Notes: generated by a model from the letters alone, not told the origin. A stretch of DNA of 57,643 bases from CAYWBI01 sp964456445 (GCA_964456445.1 CAYWBI010000007.1:1-57643); one strand, 5' to 3'; positions 8,708 to 18,379 are shown, counted from the first letter of the stretch. Made by a program: numbers and translations.

Positions 8708-10030
8708 TTATTTTTTCTTTTTATATTCTTCCACGGATTTGAGCACATTTTTTAACGTGGATTCATTTACACTCGCCAATAAATTTCTTTGGATATTCAG
8801 AATATAGCGTTTTTTATCGACCGTTTTTCCAAGATGCAAATTAGCGAGAATTTTGCCATCTTTATAAAGTGTGATTTGATCGATGGGCTTTTTCAACCCA
8901 AAGCGAAATAAATTTTTGCTGTTTGCCTTAAAAAAAGCTGTAACCTTTAAATTTGCTATGGCATTTAACAAATTGTTTATTTTAAAGGTCTCAAGAGTGT
9001 CTCTGGCAGATGAAATCCAACTGCCGCTGCTGTCCTTAGTAACACTATTGATTTGGCCGTTCAGCGCCCAATCAATCCGATCCGCGCCGGTCACTGTAGC
9101 ATCGTTAAGTTTTTTATTGCGAAAATCAAACAGCGTTTTATCCAGCGCTTTTGTAAAATCCTTGTCAAGACTAAACACCATCGGACGGACATTGTCTTTT
9201 GCAAATACCTTTGAATTCGTCACAGATGATAAAATGATGCGCGCCTCGGTTTTATTCGATCCTTCAAAAAAGGACAGGCTGTAAGCCGGTTTGTTTAGTT
9301 TGAAGGATTTTAAACTTTGGGCGTTTTCATTTTCAACCGCTTTCATCCGGCCGGAGTTAAGTTTGTTTAGCAATCCATTGACCGTGGATTCATCCGCCTC
9401 TGTTTTCATTGGTGCCGTAAGCTTCCATTTGCCATTTTCCAGGACTAAGTTAAAATTGCCCTGCGGGTTTTTTAAGCGGATTTCATTTACGGCCGCGCGG
9501 TTGAACAACAGCACCCGTTTATCCCGCCAATCAAACAAAGATTTATTCACGCCGCTTTTTAAACTTGCTGCGGTAAGATAAATGAGTGAATCGCCCTTAC
9601 CGGCAAAAACATTTGAACCGATCCCGCTGTTGTCGCCCAGACGAATGGAATCGTGCTGCGTACCGGCCCAGGCATTGATATTGAAAAAAGGTTCCCTCAG
9701 GCCATATTTGGCCCACTCTTTTTTATCGGCATTGAATGTACGGATTTTTTTCGCAGCCGTTAAAGTGGATAAGAAACCACTAACTGTATTTTTATCCGCC
9801 TGTGTTTTAACCGGTGTATCGAACCACCATTCACCATTGCTTTTTGTAAGATGGAAATGTCCTTTAGTGCCGCGAATATCCAACACATCAATGCTGTCCT
9901 TTTTCAGCGGCACCAGCTTTTCCATTTGATCTTTTACCGCCTGACGTTCTTCACCGCCTTTTATTTCATAAAAATAAACATAACCGGCAAGCAGTACCGC
10001 CAGAACAAGCATAATAAGGGTTTTGCGCAT
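8708..10030 (-). CDS. DUF4340 domain protein
   Basis: 440 residues with one N-terminal membrane anchor (about residues 5-22) and a long extracytoplasmic part made of repeated DUF4340-type units. The repeats are visible as recurring NGEWWFDTPVKT / NGKWKLTAPMKT segments, each followed by ADxxTVxGxL and a LFDWR/LFDFR turn. DUF4340 proteins are commonly encoded next to GldG-like ABC accessory proteins, as here: the gene starts about 14 bp after gldG. The ATG at 10030 has GGGAG just upstream. Molecular function is unknown; the genetic linkage suggests a periplasmic partner of the Gld-type transporter. Confidence 0.85.
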   Translation of the reverse strand: MRKTLIMLVLAVLLAGYVYFYEIKGGEERQAVKDQMEKLVPLKKDSIDVLDIRGTKGHFHLTKSNGEWWFDTPVKTQADKNTVSGFLSTLTAAKKIRTFNADKKEWAKYGLREPFFNINAWAGTQHDSIRLGDNSGIGSNVFAGKGDSLIYLTAASLKSGVNKSLFDWRDKRVLLFNRAAVNEIRLKNPQGNFNLVLENGKWKLTAPMKTEADESTVNGLLNKLNSGRMKAVENENAQSLKSFKLNKPAYSLSFFEGSNKTEARIILSSVTNSKVFAKDNVRPMVFSLDKDFTKALDKTLFDFRNKKLNDATVTGADRIDWALNGQINSVTKDSSGSWISSARDTLETFKINNLLNAIANLKVTAFFKANSKNLFRFGLKKPIDQITLYKDGKILANLHLGKTVDKKRYILNIQRNLLASVNESTLKNVLKSVEEYKKKK

Positions 10031-10044
10031 TTTCTTCTCCCTTC

Positions 10045-11556
10045 TTATGAACGGTTACGTTTTAGAAAAACAAAAACACCCGCAATCACCAGCGCCAGGG
10101 GGATAATGATCACCACCAGATAAAACAATATGGAGACGTCGGCGCGGGTCATGGTAAGGGTTTGATTTTCCAGTTTTTTTGGCCGGATGGAAATCAGGTC
10201 TTCCGAATCGGTCAGATAGTTCACCGTATTCAGAAAAAGGTTGCCATTTCCCTGTTGACCAAAATAGGCGTTACTTGCGAAATCGGAATCGCCAAAAACG
10301 ATAACAATCGAATTGCTGTTTCCTTCTTTCTTTTTTGCGAGAACCGCCACGGTTACAGGTCCGGGTGCATCCACACCGGCGTTAAAAGCAACTTCCTTGG
10401 TTTTGTAATCCTTTTCGCCCCAGCTTTGCTTTGACGTCATGGCCAATTTTGTTGTCTGCCAGCCATCCGCCGGAACATGTGGTTTTACAGATGAGGCATA
10501 AGGGAAAAATGTCATCAGGGTAAAACCCTTGGTTATCGGATTTGTTTTGTCATAGCTTTGTACCAACGGTACGGCAGGACCGGTACCAAACAATTGTCCA
10601 AACCCCGATGCGTCCACCACCATATTATCCGCAACGTCAATTTTAAAAACGGCCGCGAAATCCCGCAGTTGTTGAGGGCTTTCGGGATCAAGCAGCATCA
10701 ACAGCTTACCGCCCTTTTTCACATAGCTTGTTAACGAATCCAATTCCGCTTGTACAAAATCAACCTTTGGCGAAGCAATAACCACGATAGTGGCACTGTC
10801 CGGTACCGAACGGCGGCGTACAAGATTGAAGGACCGGGCGGCATGATTGTCTGCCCTGATTTGTTCCACAGCCTTACTGTAACCTTTGGGGCCTTTTTCA
10901 CCGATGGAATGTTCCCCATGACCCGTGGTAAAATAAATGGCTTTGTCTTTATCACTCGTTACCTTTATCAGGGCATTGGTCAGGTTTACTTCGTTTAATT
11001 TTTTTACGACTTCCCTTTTTGCCCCGGATTCCACGGCCAGGCTGTTATATTGTTTGATATTATATTGCCGGGCTATTTGCGGTTGTTCATCGGGGTCAAT
11101 CATTTCAAAACTAAAGTTAGCGGAACGATAACCATATTCCGATAACAGGTCTTTTGCGCCTTCATCTTCCGCGGTTTTAAAAAAGGCCTTTACCGTAACC
11201 GGTTTTTTCAGATTCTCCAGAATTTTTAATGTTTGACCAGACAAACTGTACAGGTTGTTCTTGGTCAAATCCGTACGGTAATGATGACGGGTTGTCAGGA
11301 AAGCCAATAAGGTCACAACTACAAGTACGGAAACAATTTGTACAACCATATTCGAACCCTGTTTAACCGCCATACTGGATATCTCTTTTTGACGGTTGGC
11401 ATAATAATCATAGATGAACCAGGCAAGCGCCAACACCCCGAGGATCAACAGGGCCCAGTTCAAGCCGCCCCAAATTTTTTCAATGGAATACCAGATAAGG
11501 CTGAGAGCAGTCAATACCAGCCCGGCCCATCCTGCAATCGAAGTTATTTTTTTCAT
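10045..11556 (-). CDS. gldG: GldG-like ABC transporter auxiliary protein
   Basis: 503 residues. Three N-terminal hydrophobic helices (about 8-28, 34-50, 70-90) are followed by a large soluble ABC_transp_aux domain. This begins with the conserved RTDLTKNNLYSLS segment, includes the TTGHGE turn and VIASPKVDF, and continues to GDSDFASN and FLNTVNYL. A C-terminal helix (about 478-498) and a basic tail follow. This is the GldG family, which works with the GldA ATPase and GldF permease; in gliding Bacteroidetes the three genes are needed for motility, but they also occur in non-gliders. Start ATG at 11556. The gene follows gldF by about 45 bp. Confidence 0.87.
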   Translation of the reverse strand: MKKITSIAGWAGLVLTALSLIWYSIEKIWGGLNWALLILGVLALAWFIYDYYANRQKEISSMAVKQGSNMVVQIVSVLVVVTLLAFLTTRHHYRTDLTKNNLYSLSGQTLKILENLKKPVTVKAFFKTAEDEGAKDLLSEYGYRSANFSFEMIDPDEQPQIARQYNIKQYNSLAVESGAKREVVKKLNEVNLTNALIKVTSDKDKAIYFTTGHGEHSIGEKGPKGYSKAVEQIRADNHAARSFNLVRRRSVPDSATIVVIASPKVDFVQAELDSLTSYVKKGGKLLMLLDPESPQQLRDFAAVFKIDVADNMVVDASGFGQLFGTGPAVPLVQSYDKTNPITKGFTLMTFFPYASSVKPHVPADGWQTTKLAMTSKQSWGEKDYKTKEVAFNAGVDAPGPVTVAVLAKKKEGNSNSIVIVFGDSDFASNAYFGQQGNGNLFLNTVNYLTDSEDLISIRPKKLENQTLTMTRADVSILFYLVVIIIPLALVIAGVFVFLKRNRS

Positions 11557-11600
11557 TTTAAATTTGCTCCGTTTATATCTTTTAGTTCAAAATAAATCGC

Positions 11601-12383
11601 TTACGCGCGCCATTTTACCGACTCAACCGTTTTCAGCGAGAGGTATATCCCAACAATGCTGAAGAGGATGTAGTAGGCCACATTGGACGAGTCTATCACA
11701 CCCTGGGCAAAATCTTCAAAATGATTGATGATGGACAAATAGTTTAAAACCGGACCAAGTGTTGCACCGGCAGAAGCGGCCCCGGCACCCACCACCCATA
11801 GCAGAAGAGACAAACCAAACCCACCAATTGCGGCAATAATTTGGTTTTCCGTTGTGGTGGAAATAAACAATCCAACAGAAATATAGGCGCTGCCCATGAG
11901 TATAAGTCCAAGATAGCCGCTAATAACCGGCCAGGGCTCGGGATTTCCATAAACAAAGAGCAGGCTTTGGAAAAACATCGTCGGCAATAGAAGCATCAGA
12001 AAGAATGCCAGCCCCGCCAGAAACTTGGCCAGAACTATCTGGAGCGGGGTTATAGGCGTAGTGTATAACAGTTCAACCGTACCACTGCGTTTTTCTTCAG
12101 AAAAAAGCCGCATGGTCATCATCGGTAAAAAGAACAGGGCTATCATGGCCAGATTAAAAAAATACGGACGGATAACCATCATATTAATATTTAAGGTCCG
12201 TGGCGCCATACGATATTGCTGGGCCTGAATTTGATTCATAAAAGCCGTTTGCACAAAACTGTTTGTCATCAAATAGAAAAAATATCCGGCGATAACCGTA
12301 AACAAGGCTATGATGACATAGGCGATGGGCGAATAAAAATAGGATTTAAATTCTTTTTTAAAGATCGCATTTATTACAGTCAT
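11601..12383 (-). CDS. gldF: GldF-like ABC-2 permease
   Basis: About 260 residues with six predicted membrane segments (first around residues 17-38, last around 232-252). The sequence AIFKKEFKSYFYSPIAYVI at the N-terminus and the RLFSEEKRSGTVELLYTTPI cytoplasmic loop (about 100-120) are hallmarks of ABC-2 type permeases of the GldF/NosY type. The ATG at 12383 is chosen because GAGGAGG lies about 8 bases upstream, inside the end of the ATPase gene; it starts one base after that gene's stop. It pairs with the ATPase encoded immediately upstream and with gldG downstream. Confidence 0.88.
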   Translation of the reverse strand: MTVINAIFKKEFKSYFYSPIAYVIIALFTVIAGYFFYLMTNSFVQTAFMNQIQAQQYRMAPRTLNINMMVIRPYFFNLAMIALFFLPMMTMRLFSEEKRSGTVELLYTTPITPLQIVLAKFLAGLAFFLMLLLPTMFFQSLLFVYGNPEPWPVISGYLGLILMGSAYISVGLFISTTTENQIIAAIGGFGLSLLLWVVGAGAASAGATLGPVLNYLSIINHFEDFAQGVIDSSNVAYYILFSIVGIYLSLKTVESVKWRA

Positions 12384-12384
12384 T

Positions 12385-13320
12385 TTATGCAGCCTCCTCA
12401 TTGGTCGTTAATTTCAGGAAGATATCTTCGAGCGAAAATTTATCCGCGCTGAGTTCCAGCAGTCCAAGATCATTTTTAACTATGGCGCGGGCCAAATCCT
12501 TGCGAATATCGGCGGTACTTTTAACCTGCACACTGAGTTGCCCCTTTCCATCGGCGCTAAAAGTCAGCTCGTCGATGCCGGTAATTTTTTCCAGTACCTT
12601 ACGGGCCTGTGCTTCATCTGCTTCCAGCAACATGTGCACCTGCTCGCCGCCGGAAAGCCTTTTCTTTAAATTCTCCGGGGTATCCTGCGCAACCACCCGG
12701 CCATCATTAATAATAACCACACGTTCACAGGTCTGCTCGATTTCCGGAAGAATGTGAGAGGATAATATAACGGTGTGTTCACCGGCCAGACCGCGAATCA
12801 ACTGACGGATTTCGATGATTTGTTTGGGATCAAGCCCAACCGTCGGTTCGTCAAGGATAACAATCCTTGGATTGTTGAGCAGGCTTTGCGCCAAACCCAC
12901 ACGTTGTTTATAACCTTTTGACAGTTTACCGATGATACGGTTCTGCACGTCGCCCAGGCTTGCTTTTTCTATCACCGAGGCAATTTCTTTTGCGATGGAC
13001 TCCTTGGGCACGCCTTTGATACGCGCGACAAATTTAAGATAGTCAGTCACCGAAAATTCCATATATAACGGTGGATTTTCCGGCAGATAGCCCGTGATGC
13101 GGCGGACGTCCATGCTTTGTTTAAAAATATCAAAACCCCCAACGGTCGCATGACCGGAAGTGGGCGGCATATAACAGGTAAGGATACGCATTGTAGTTGT
13201 TTTTCCGGCCCCGTTTGGCCCCAGCATACCCAATATTTCACCGCTTTTTACGTTAAACGTAACATCGGAGATGGCGCGTTTTTCACCGTAATAGCGTGTC
13301 AACCCTTCAATCTGGATCAC
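12385..13320 (-). CDS. gldA: GldA-like ABC transporter ATP-binding protein
   Basis: 311 residues, a single ABC ATPase domain plus a C-terminal extension. Walker A GPNGAGKTT (34-42), the Q-loop-region GYLPENPPLY (85-94), the signature LSKGYKQR (133-140), Walker B IVILDEP (153-159) and the H-loop SSHI (187-190) are all present, so it should be catalytically active. The C-terminal 90 residues resemble the DUF4162-like region common in GldA/NatA-type ATPases. The start codon is GTG at 13320, preceded by GGAGG at seven bases. It is followed directly by gldF. Confidence 0.9.
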   Translation of the reverse strand: MIQIEGLTRYYGEKRAISDVTFNVKSGEILGMLGPNGAGKTTTMRILTCYMPPTSGHATVGGFDIFKQSMDVRRITGYLPENPPLYMEFSVTDYLKFVARIKGVPKESIAKEIASVIEKASLGDVQNRIIGKLSKGYKQRVGLAQSLLNNPRIVILDEPTVGLDPKQIIEIRQLIRGLAGEHTVILSSHILPEIEQTCERVVIINDGRVVAQDTPENLKKRLSGGEQVHMLLEADEAQARKVLEKITGIDELTFSADGKGQLSVQVKSTADIRKDLARAIVKNDLGLLELSADKFSLEDIFLKLTTNEEAA

Positions 13321-13336
13321 TTTATAACCTCCGCGT

Positions 13337-14314
13337 TTAATTACTTATTGTTACTTCATTTTCTTCACTTGTTTCCGGCTCAAAAACCAGCATGGTTTCT
13401 TCTACAAAAGCCCTGGTTTCCGTTTTAATTTCCTGTGTGCGTTCTTCCGTCGGCACATGTTTGGCAAATTTCACAAGATCGGCGTCATGTAATATCCGGG
13501 CGAGACGTGCCAGCAACCCTTCATCTATATGACCGGCCATATCCCTTAATATATCTGTTGTGGTCTGTTCCATGGCAGGCACAAAGTAACGACCTTCAAT
13601 ATAGCCGCGCAGGATATCTGACAAATCGCTATAGAATTTTTTATAAGCGCCTTTTTGCAACAGATCGGATGCAAATAATTTATCCAATGCCTCCAAAGCA
13701 ATTTCATGCGCGGGGCGTGGTTTTGGGGGCGGTACAAATAAATAGCCCTTTTCCTGTTTCTGTTTATATGCACGATAACCCAGCCAGGCCGCCAAAAGAA
13801 CCATCAAAACAATGGCCAGCATGGAATAGACAAATTTCCAATCGAAAGGGATATCTATCGGCGGCTTTACATCCTTCAGGCTTAGCGAATCCGTCCCGCT
13901 CAACAGCGAGCGCACATAAATATCTATGGCCCCCGCCTTTATAATTTTATAGACCGATGAGCTATCCGGGAAATAGGCCACCGGAAACGGCGGTATAACA
14001 AAATGCCCCGTATCGAATACCGAAATGGTAAAATTGAATTTCTCACTGACAATGCCGTCTTTTTCCTGCGGTTTCGGGAAATCATAACTTTTGATTTCGA
14101 ACTGACCAAGGTTCATTCCTTCACCCGGGCGTTCCACGCGCAAACCCCGGGCATGTTTGATGGTTATCGAGTAATGGATGCGGTCACCGATGGTTATATT
14201 GGAGGTGTCCACCGACGAATTCACCTCGATCAGGGCCCCCTCTTGTGCAATAACAGGATAACATCCAAACAGGGTTATACCAATAAGAAAAAGCAGATAT
14301 CGTTTCATTTTCAT
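13337..14314 (-). CDS. BatD-like protein, short form
   Basis: 325 residues. Signal peptide (to about residue 24, VIAQ), one immunoglobulin-like beta domain (about 28-135, with IGDRIHYSITIKH, FDTGHFVIPPFPVAYF), a transmembrane helix (about 160-180) and a helical cytoplasmic region of about 145 residues containing KFYSDLSDILRGYIEGRY. The arrangement matches the short BatD/DUF4381-like proteins next to MoxR and DUF58 genes. It is the second of three BatD-like proteins in the cluster; this one precedes the ABC transporter genes by 16 bp. The cytoplasmic part may contact MoxR or DUF58; that is inference. Confidence 0.75.
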   Translation of the reverse strand: MKMKRYLLFLIGITLFGCYPVIAQEGALIEVNSSVDTSNITIGDRIHYSITIKHARGLRVERPGEGMNLGQFEIKSYDFPKPQEKDGIVSEKFNFTISVFDTGHFVIPPFPVAYFPDSSSVYKIIKAGAIDIYVRSLLSGTDSLSLKDVKPPIDIPFDWKFVYSMLAIVLMVLLAAWLGYRAYKQKQEKGYLFVPPPKPRPAHEIALEALDKLFASDLLQKGAYKKFYSDLSDILRGYIEGRYFVPAMEQTTTDILRDMAGHIDEGLLARLARILHDADLVKFAKHVPTEERTQEIKTETRAFVEETMLVFEPETSEENEVTISN

Positions 14315-14317
14315 CGT

Positions 14318-15253
14318 TTATTTTACCCTGTCCTGAAAAATGGTCACATCGTTGGCTTTTATCAACCGCTGGGCCAACTCATTATAAGCCTGCTGCTGAC
14401 GCTCCCTGGCCAGATCCTGCGCCGCCTGTTGCACGGCTTCGTTATAAGAAAGTTGACGTTTTGTTTTGCCGTCTTTGTCACGTTCTACATACCGATCCTT
14501 ATGCGCCTTATAGTACAGTTCCACATCGGCCGGCGAAACTTTTACCTTATCCTGCAGTTCCTTCTGCAAAACTTTTTCGGCCATCAGGCTTTTCTCCGCA
14601 CGGAAAGCCCCCTCAACAACATCCTTGTCCTTATCAAGACCCTGACGCCGGGCTGAATCATACAAAAGCTCACCGACAATATATTGTTGTAAAAAAGTCT
14701 GGCGTGATTTTTTATCCTTGAATTGCGCCCTGGCATATTCGGGCATATTTTTTATTTCAAAATCCAAATCACCCTGCGTTATTTCACGTTTGCCGATCCT
14801 GGCCAAAACAGCGCCGGGGCGTTTTTGTTCACCCGGTTTTAAAGCCGCGGATTGCGCGACATAGCGACTGGCGTCCGTACTGCGTTTGAGACGTTCCAGG
14901 CAGTTTACGATTTTCCTGGCAACATCGCCCTGCAGCTTTGACCCCGGATATAATATTTTGATTTTAAAATAATATTCCAGTGCTTTTTGATAGTCATGGC
15001 TGCGCTCGAAATAAATATTGGCAATGGTATAAAAGGTGTTGGCGCGGCGGACGTCATCCAGGGTATGATCGGCAAGATAATCCAGATAGGTTTTTACCGC
15101 AGCTTCGTATAAACCATTGTTATAATAAGCATTGGCCAACTGAATTTGAGCAGAGGGATCGCTGACCGTTTTTTGCGTTTTATTTCCACAGGATAAAATT
15201 CCGCCAAACAACAAAACTAGTCCCGCTGTATAAAATAAAATCGATTTACTCAT
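14318..15253 (-). CDS. TPR lipoprotein with SurA-like tail
   Basis: About 311 residues. An N-terminal signal ends in lipobox GILSC, so it is predicted to be lipid-anchored. Residues about 35-130 carry TPR repeats (LANAYYNNGLYEAAVKTYLDYL, TIANIYFERSHDYQKALEYYFKI). Residues about 150-300 (AVLARIGKREITQGDLDFEI, LLYDSARRQGLDKDKDV, VSPADVELYYKAHKDRY) resemble the chaperone domain of SurA/PpiD-type periplasmic folding factors, but no parvulin catalytic domain follows. The ATG at 15253 or the in-frame ATG at 15265 could be the start; neither has a strong ribosome site, so coupling from the tiny upstream frame at 15273-15347 is possible. A periplasmic chaperone or assembly role is inferred. Confidence 0.7.
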   Translation of the reverse strand: MSKSILFYTAGLVLLFGGILSCGNKTQKTVSDPSAQIQLANAYYNNGLYEAAVKTYLDYLADHTLDDVRRANTFYTIANIYFERSHDYQKALEYYFKIKILYPGSKLQGDVARKIVNCLERLKRSTDASRYVAQSAALKPGEQKRPGAVLARIGKREITQGDLDFEIKNMPEYARAQFKDKKSRQTFLQQYIVGELLYDSARRQGLDKDKDVVEGAFRAEKSLMAEKVLQKELQDKVKVSPADVELYYKAHKDRYVERDKDGKTKRQLSYNEAVQQAAQDLARERQQQAYNELAQRLIKANDVTIFQDRVK

Positions 15254-15272
15254 GTTAATAACCATTTTTAAG

Positions 15273-15347
15273 TTAGAACCAAAAACCAAAACCAATTTCA
15301 GGGCCATTACCCGCAAAAAGAAAGATGGGAATCAACAAAAAACGCAT
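15273..15347 (-). CDS. 24-residue hydrophobic mini-ORF
   Basis: A very short frame whose ATG at 15347 is preceded by a good GGAGAG ribosome site. The peptide is hydrophobic (MRFLLIPIFLFAGN at the start, aromatic at the end) and stops at 15273, a few bases before the possible starts of the TPR/SurA-like lipoprotein. It lies between the DUF58 gene and the lipoprotein gene in the same direction. It could be a leader peptide that couples translation into the weakly initiated lipoprotein gene, a tiny membrane peptide, or chance. The ribosome site is the only solid evidence. Confidence 0.3.
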   Translation of the reverse strand: MRFLLIPIFLFAGNGPEIGFGFWF

Positions 15348-15362
15348 GATAATCTCTCCGGC

Positions 15363-16361
15363 TTATACAGATAACCGCCGGGCCCGCATTTTAAAAAATC
15401 GCGTTATCGGCTCAATATAAGAGCGGTCCGTTAAGACTTCGATATGGTCAACCCCTATCGAGCGGAAGAGGTTCCGAAGCTTGCTATGATGCATCCGGGC
15501 ATCGTTATAAAAATCATTTCTTACACCAGAGCTGCCCGTATCCAACAAGGCAAGTTCGCCTGTTTCGGCATCCTCGAGTTCGATCAGCCCCACATTTGGC
15601 ATGGTCACCTCGCGCGGGTCCGTGATGCTGATGGCGATAATATCATGTTTGCGGTTTGCCACATGCAGAGCCTTCTCAAAATCACCGGTTAGAAAGTCCG
15701 ATATAAGAAATACCGTTGAACGTCGCTTTATAATTCTGCTGAGGTATTCCAGGCCGATACTCAAATCCGTGCGGGATTCCTGGGGTTTATAAAACAAAAT
15801 TTCGCGGATGACCCGTAAGACGTGTTTTTTGCCTTTGCGCGGCGGGATAAATTTTTCAATTTTATCCGAAAAGATCATCAATCCGACTTTATCATTATTT
15901 TTAATGGCAGAAAAAGCCAGCACCGCAGAAAGCTCGGCGGCGACTTCCCTTTTCATCTGCATCGCTGTGCCAAAATTTCCACTGGAGCTCACATCCACCA
16001 TAAGCATCACCGTCAGCTCACGTTCTTCTTCAAAAACTTTTATAAAGGGTTTACCGCTACGGGCGGATACATTCCAGTCGATCAAACGCACATCATCGCC
16101 GGGTTGGTATTCCCGCACTTCCGCAAATTCCATTCCCCGTCCCTTGAACACGGAATGATATTCACCGGAAAAGACATCGTTGACCACCGCACGTGTGGAA
16201 ATCTCAATCTGTTTTACCTTTTTAAGAATCCTGCGTGTGGCGTCTTCCCGGCTTAGCCCGGGAATCTGCTCACTTTCTTCAGCCGATTTTTTGATCAGCA
16301 GGAACAACAACAGTAATAAAATTATTGCCGATCCTACAATGATAACGAGTGTTTGAATCAT
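15363..16361 (-). CDS. DUF58 (VWA-like) protein
   Basis: 332 residues with an N-terminal transmembrane segment (about 4-23) and a DUF58 domain. The family motif GRGMEFAEVREYQPGDD (about 74-90) followed by IDWNVSARSGKPFIK is complete. A VWA-like fold follows with MVDVSSS at about 121-127. DUF58 proteins are almost always encoded next to MoxR AAA ATPases, as here (moxR lies about 95 bp upstream in transcription order), and are thought to be their partners or substrates. Start ATG at 16361. Confidence 0.88.
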   Translation of the reverse strand: MIQTLVIIVGSAIILLLLLFLLIKKSAEESEQIPGLSREDATRRILKKVKQIEISTRAVVNDVFSGEYHSVFKGRGMEFAEVREYQPGDDVRLIDWNVSARSGKPFIKVFEEERELTVMLMVDVSSSGNFGTAMQMKREVAAELSAVLAFSAIKNNDKVGLMIFSDKIEKFIPPRKGKKHVLRVIREILFYKPQESRTDLSIGLEYLSRIIKRRSTVFLISDFLTGDFEKALHVANRKHDIIAISITDPREVTMPNVGLIELEDAETGELALLDTGSSGVRNDFYNDARMHHSKLRNLFRSIGVDHIEVLTDRSYIEPITRFFKMRARRLSV

Positions 16362-16457
16362 AACTTTTTACACAGGGGTCTTTTGATATTTTATTTAATT
16401 TAGGGACGGATAAATATTTGCCGTTCCACCGATGGTTCTTTTTCACTGTTTCCGGGT

Positions 16458-17447
16458 CTATGGTACTTCCACACGGTTGAGCACCTTACGGATCACATCT
16501 TCCGTGCTCATATTTTCCGCTTCGGCCTCATACGAGAGAATGATGCGGTGGCGCATAACATCCATGCCGATCGAACGAACGTCTTCGGGCGTTACATATC
16601 CTCGGCGGCGCAAAAAGGCATGGGCCTTTGCTGCCAGCGTAAGCGAGATAGATGCACGGGGGCTGGCGCCAAAGGTCAGCAGACCCTTCAAATCATCCAG
16701 GCCATAGTGCTTAGGCTCACGTGTGGCAAAAACGATATCAATGATGTACTTTTCGATCTTTTCATCTACATAAACATCCTTGACAACATCACGGGCCTTT
16801 AAGATTTCTTCAGGTGAGATTACGGCATTCACCGTGACTTTTTCCTTCCGGGTCTGACGGCGTACAATCTCCAACTCTTCTTCTTTTGTGGGATAACCAA
16901 CCTGTAGCTTGAGCATAAAACGGTCAACCTGTGCTTCCGGCAGTGGATATGTCCCCTCCTGTTCGATGGGGTTTTGCGTGGCCAGCACCAAAAAGGGATC
17001 GTCCAATTTAAAGGTATTTTCACCGATGGTTACCTGGCGTTCCTGCATGGCTTCCAGCAAGGCGCTCTGCACCTTTGCCGGGGAACGGTTTATCTCGTCC
17101 GCCAGAATCATATTGCTGAATACCGGACCTTTTTTGGTAGTAAACTTTCCTTCCTTCTGATTATAGATCAGCGTCCCGATCAAGTCCGCTGGCAACAGAT
17201 CCGGGGTGAACTGGATACGTTGAAATTTTGTATGGATGGTTTCGGAAAGCGTTTTAACCGCCAGCGTTTTTGCCAGACCGGGAACGCCTTCCAGCAGGAT
17301 ATGCCCGTTGGAGAGCAAGCCGATAAGCAAACGTTCCATCATATAACGCTGCCCAACAATAACCTTGGATACTTCGTCCAGGACTTTATCAACAAACTGG
17401 GACTCTTGGGCGATTTTTTCATTTATGGCTTGGATATCAGGATTCAT
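16458..17447 (-). CDS. moxR: MoxR-family AAA+ ATPase
   Basis: 330 residues. AAA_3 core with Walker A GVPGLAKT (54-61), Walker B MILADEINR (about 113-121), sensor ATQNPIEQEGTYPLPEAQ with the downstream VDRF, and a C-terminal lid with the ASPRAS motif. All catalytic motifs are intact. MoxR ATPases act as chaperone-like remodellers for VWA-domain proteins; the window supplies the matching clients (DUF58, BatA, BatB) in the same operon. The start ATG at 17447 lies about 5 bp after the preceding BatD-like gene, so the two are likely coupled. Confidence 0.92.
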   Translation of the reverse strand: MNPDIQAINEKIAQESQFVDKVLDEVSKVIVGQRYMMERLLIGLLSNGHILLEGVPGLAKTLAVKTLSETIHTKFQRIQFTPDLLPADLIGTLIYNQKEGKFTTKKGPVFSNMILADEINRSPAKVQSALLEAMQERQVTIGENTFKLDDPFLVLATQNPIEQEGTYPLPEAQVDRFMLKLQVGYPTKEEELEIVRRQTRKEKVTVNAVISPEEILKARDVVKDVYVDEKIEKYIIDIVFATREPKHYGLDDLKGLLTFGASPRASISLTLAAKAHAFLRRRGYVTPEDVRSIGMDVMRHRIILSYEAEAENMSTEDVIRKVLNRVEVP

Positions 17448-17452
17448 GGTTT

Positions 17453-18379
17453 TTATTCTTCTCCTGTTTCTGGTTTTTGCATGTTATTTTTAAGAATTAA
17501 TTCCACACTATCATAAAGCAGATGAATATCCGCCGGGTCGGCCTTTTCACCCGCAAAACGGATTTGATCCGCTTTTCCGGCTAACTTTTCAATCCGGACA
17601 ATAAGATCCGAAGGCTGATTCAAAGCCTTGAGACGGTCAATCAGGATGTCATTGGATATTGTTCCGGGGATGGCAAATCGTTCTGCAATATAGCTGGCCA
17701 ACAGTTTATAAATCGAAGCCAAATTCTCTTCATTTTTATTGTTGCCGGGATGGATATCATCGTTTAACAAACTGAGATATTTTTCTTCAAGACTCAGCGG
17801 TTTCTGTTCGTTTAGTTCTTTCGCCTTGTTCCGTTGCTGAAAAAAGCGGATAAAGGCATAAATAATCGCCAGCACGAAACCGATCAACAGGGCCCATAAA
17901 ACGATTGAACCGGGTAAAAACTCCTTGTTTTTTTTAGCGATTGGATCACCGATTTTTATCGAAACACGTTTGGTTACTAAATGCTCCTGCTGATGGGTTT
18001 TCGTGTTTTCATAAGTCAGGGTTGCCCCATCGACATAGGCCATGCCAATTTCCTGTGGCGTGTAATAATAGATAACCGAACGTACCGCCTGCGGTTTGCC
18101 CTTTACGATAGTCACCTTATTACCCGAACCCGAACCACGTAATTTAAGATTGGAAACTACCGGGTCATTGATATCATCGAACTGGTACTCACTCAGATCA
18201 CCCTGCCAGGCTATCTCGACATGATAGGCTACCTCGCCGTTGAGCGGGGTGTCATCCGATTCAACATAAGCCCGCACGGAAACAGATGAGAGTGTAGAAT
18301 CCGGCATGGCCAATAGCGGACCAGAGGAGAAAACCAACAGAATAACAAGACAGGCTAAATTTTTCATTAATCCATTCAT
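17453..18379 (-). CDS. BatD-like membrane protein upstream of moxR
   Basis: About 308 residues. A signal peptide (ACLVILLVFSSGPLLA), a beta-rich periplasmic domain (about 28-140; VEIAWQGDLSEYQF, YYYTPQEIGMAYVDG), a transmembrane helix (about 155-178) and a helical cytoplasmic tail of about 130 residues. This is the layout of the small BatD-like proteins found next to moxR. Starts at 18379 or 18367 are both possible; neither has a strong ribosome site. It is the first of three BatD-like proteins in this operon and probably forms part of the same envelope complex. Confidence 0.7.
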   Translation of the reverse strand: MNGLMKNLACLVILLVFSSGPLLAMPDSTLSSVSVRAYVESDDTPLNGEVAYHVEIAWQGDLSEYQFDDINDPVVSNLKLRGSGSGNKVTIVKGKPQAVRSVIYYYTPQEIGMAYVDGATLTYENTKTHQQEHLVTKRVSIKIGDPIAKKNKEFLPGSIVLWALLIGFVLAIIYAFIRFFQQRNKAKELNEQKPLSLEEKYLSLLNDDIHPGNNKNEENLASIYKLLASYIAERFAIPGTISNDILIDRLKALNQPSDLIVRIEKLAGKADQIRFAGEKADPADIHLLYDSVELILKNNMQKPETGEE

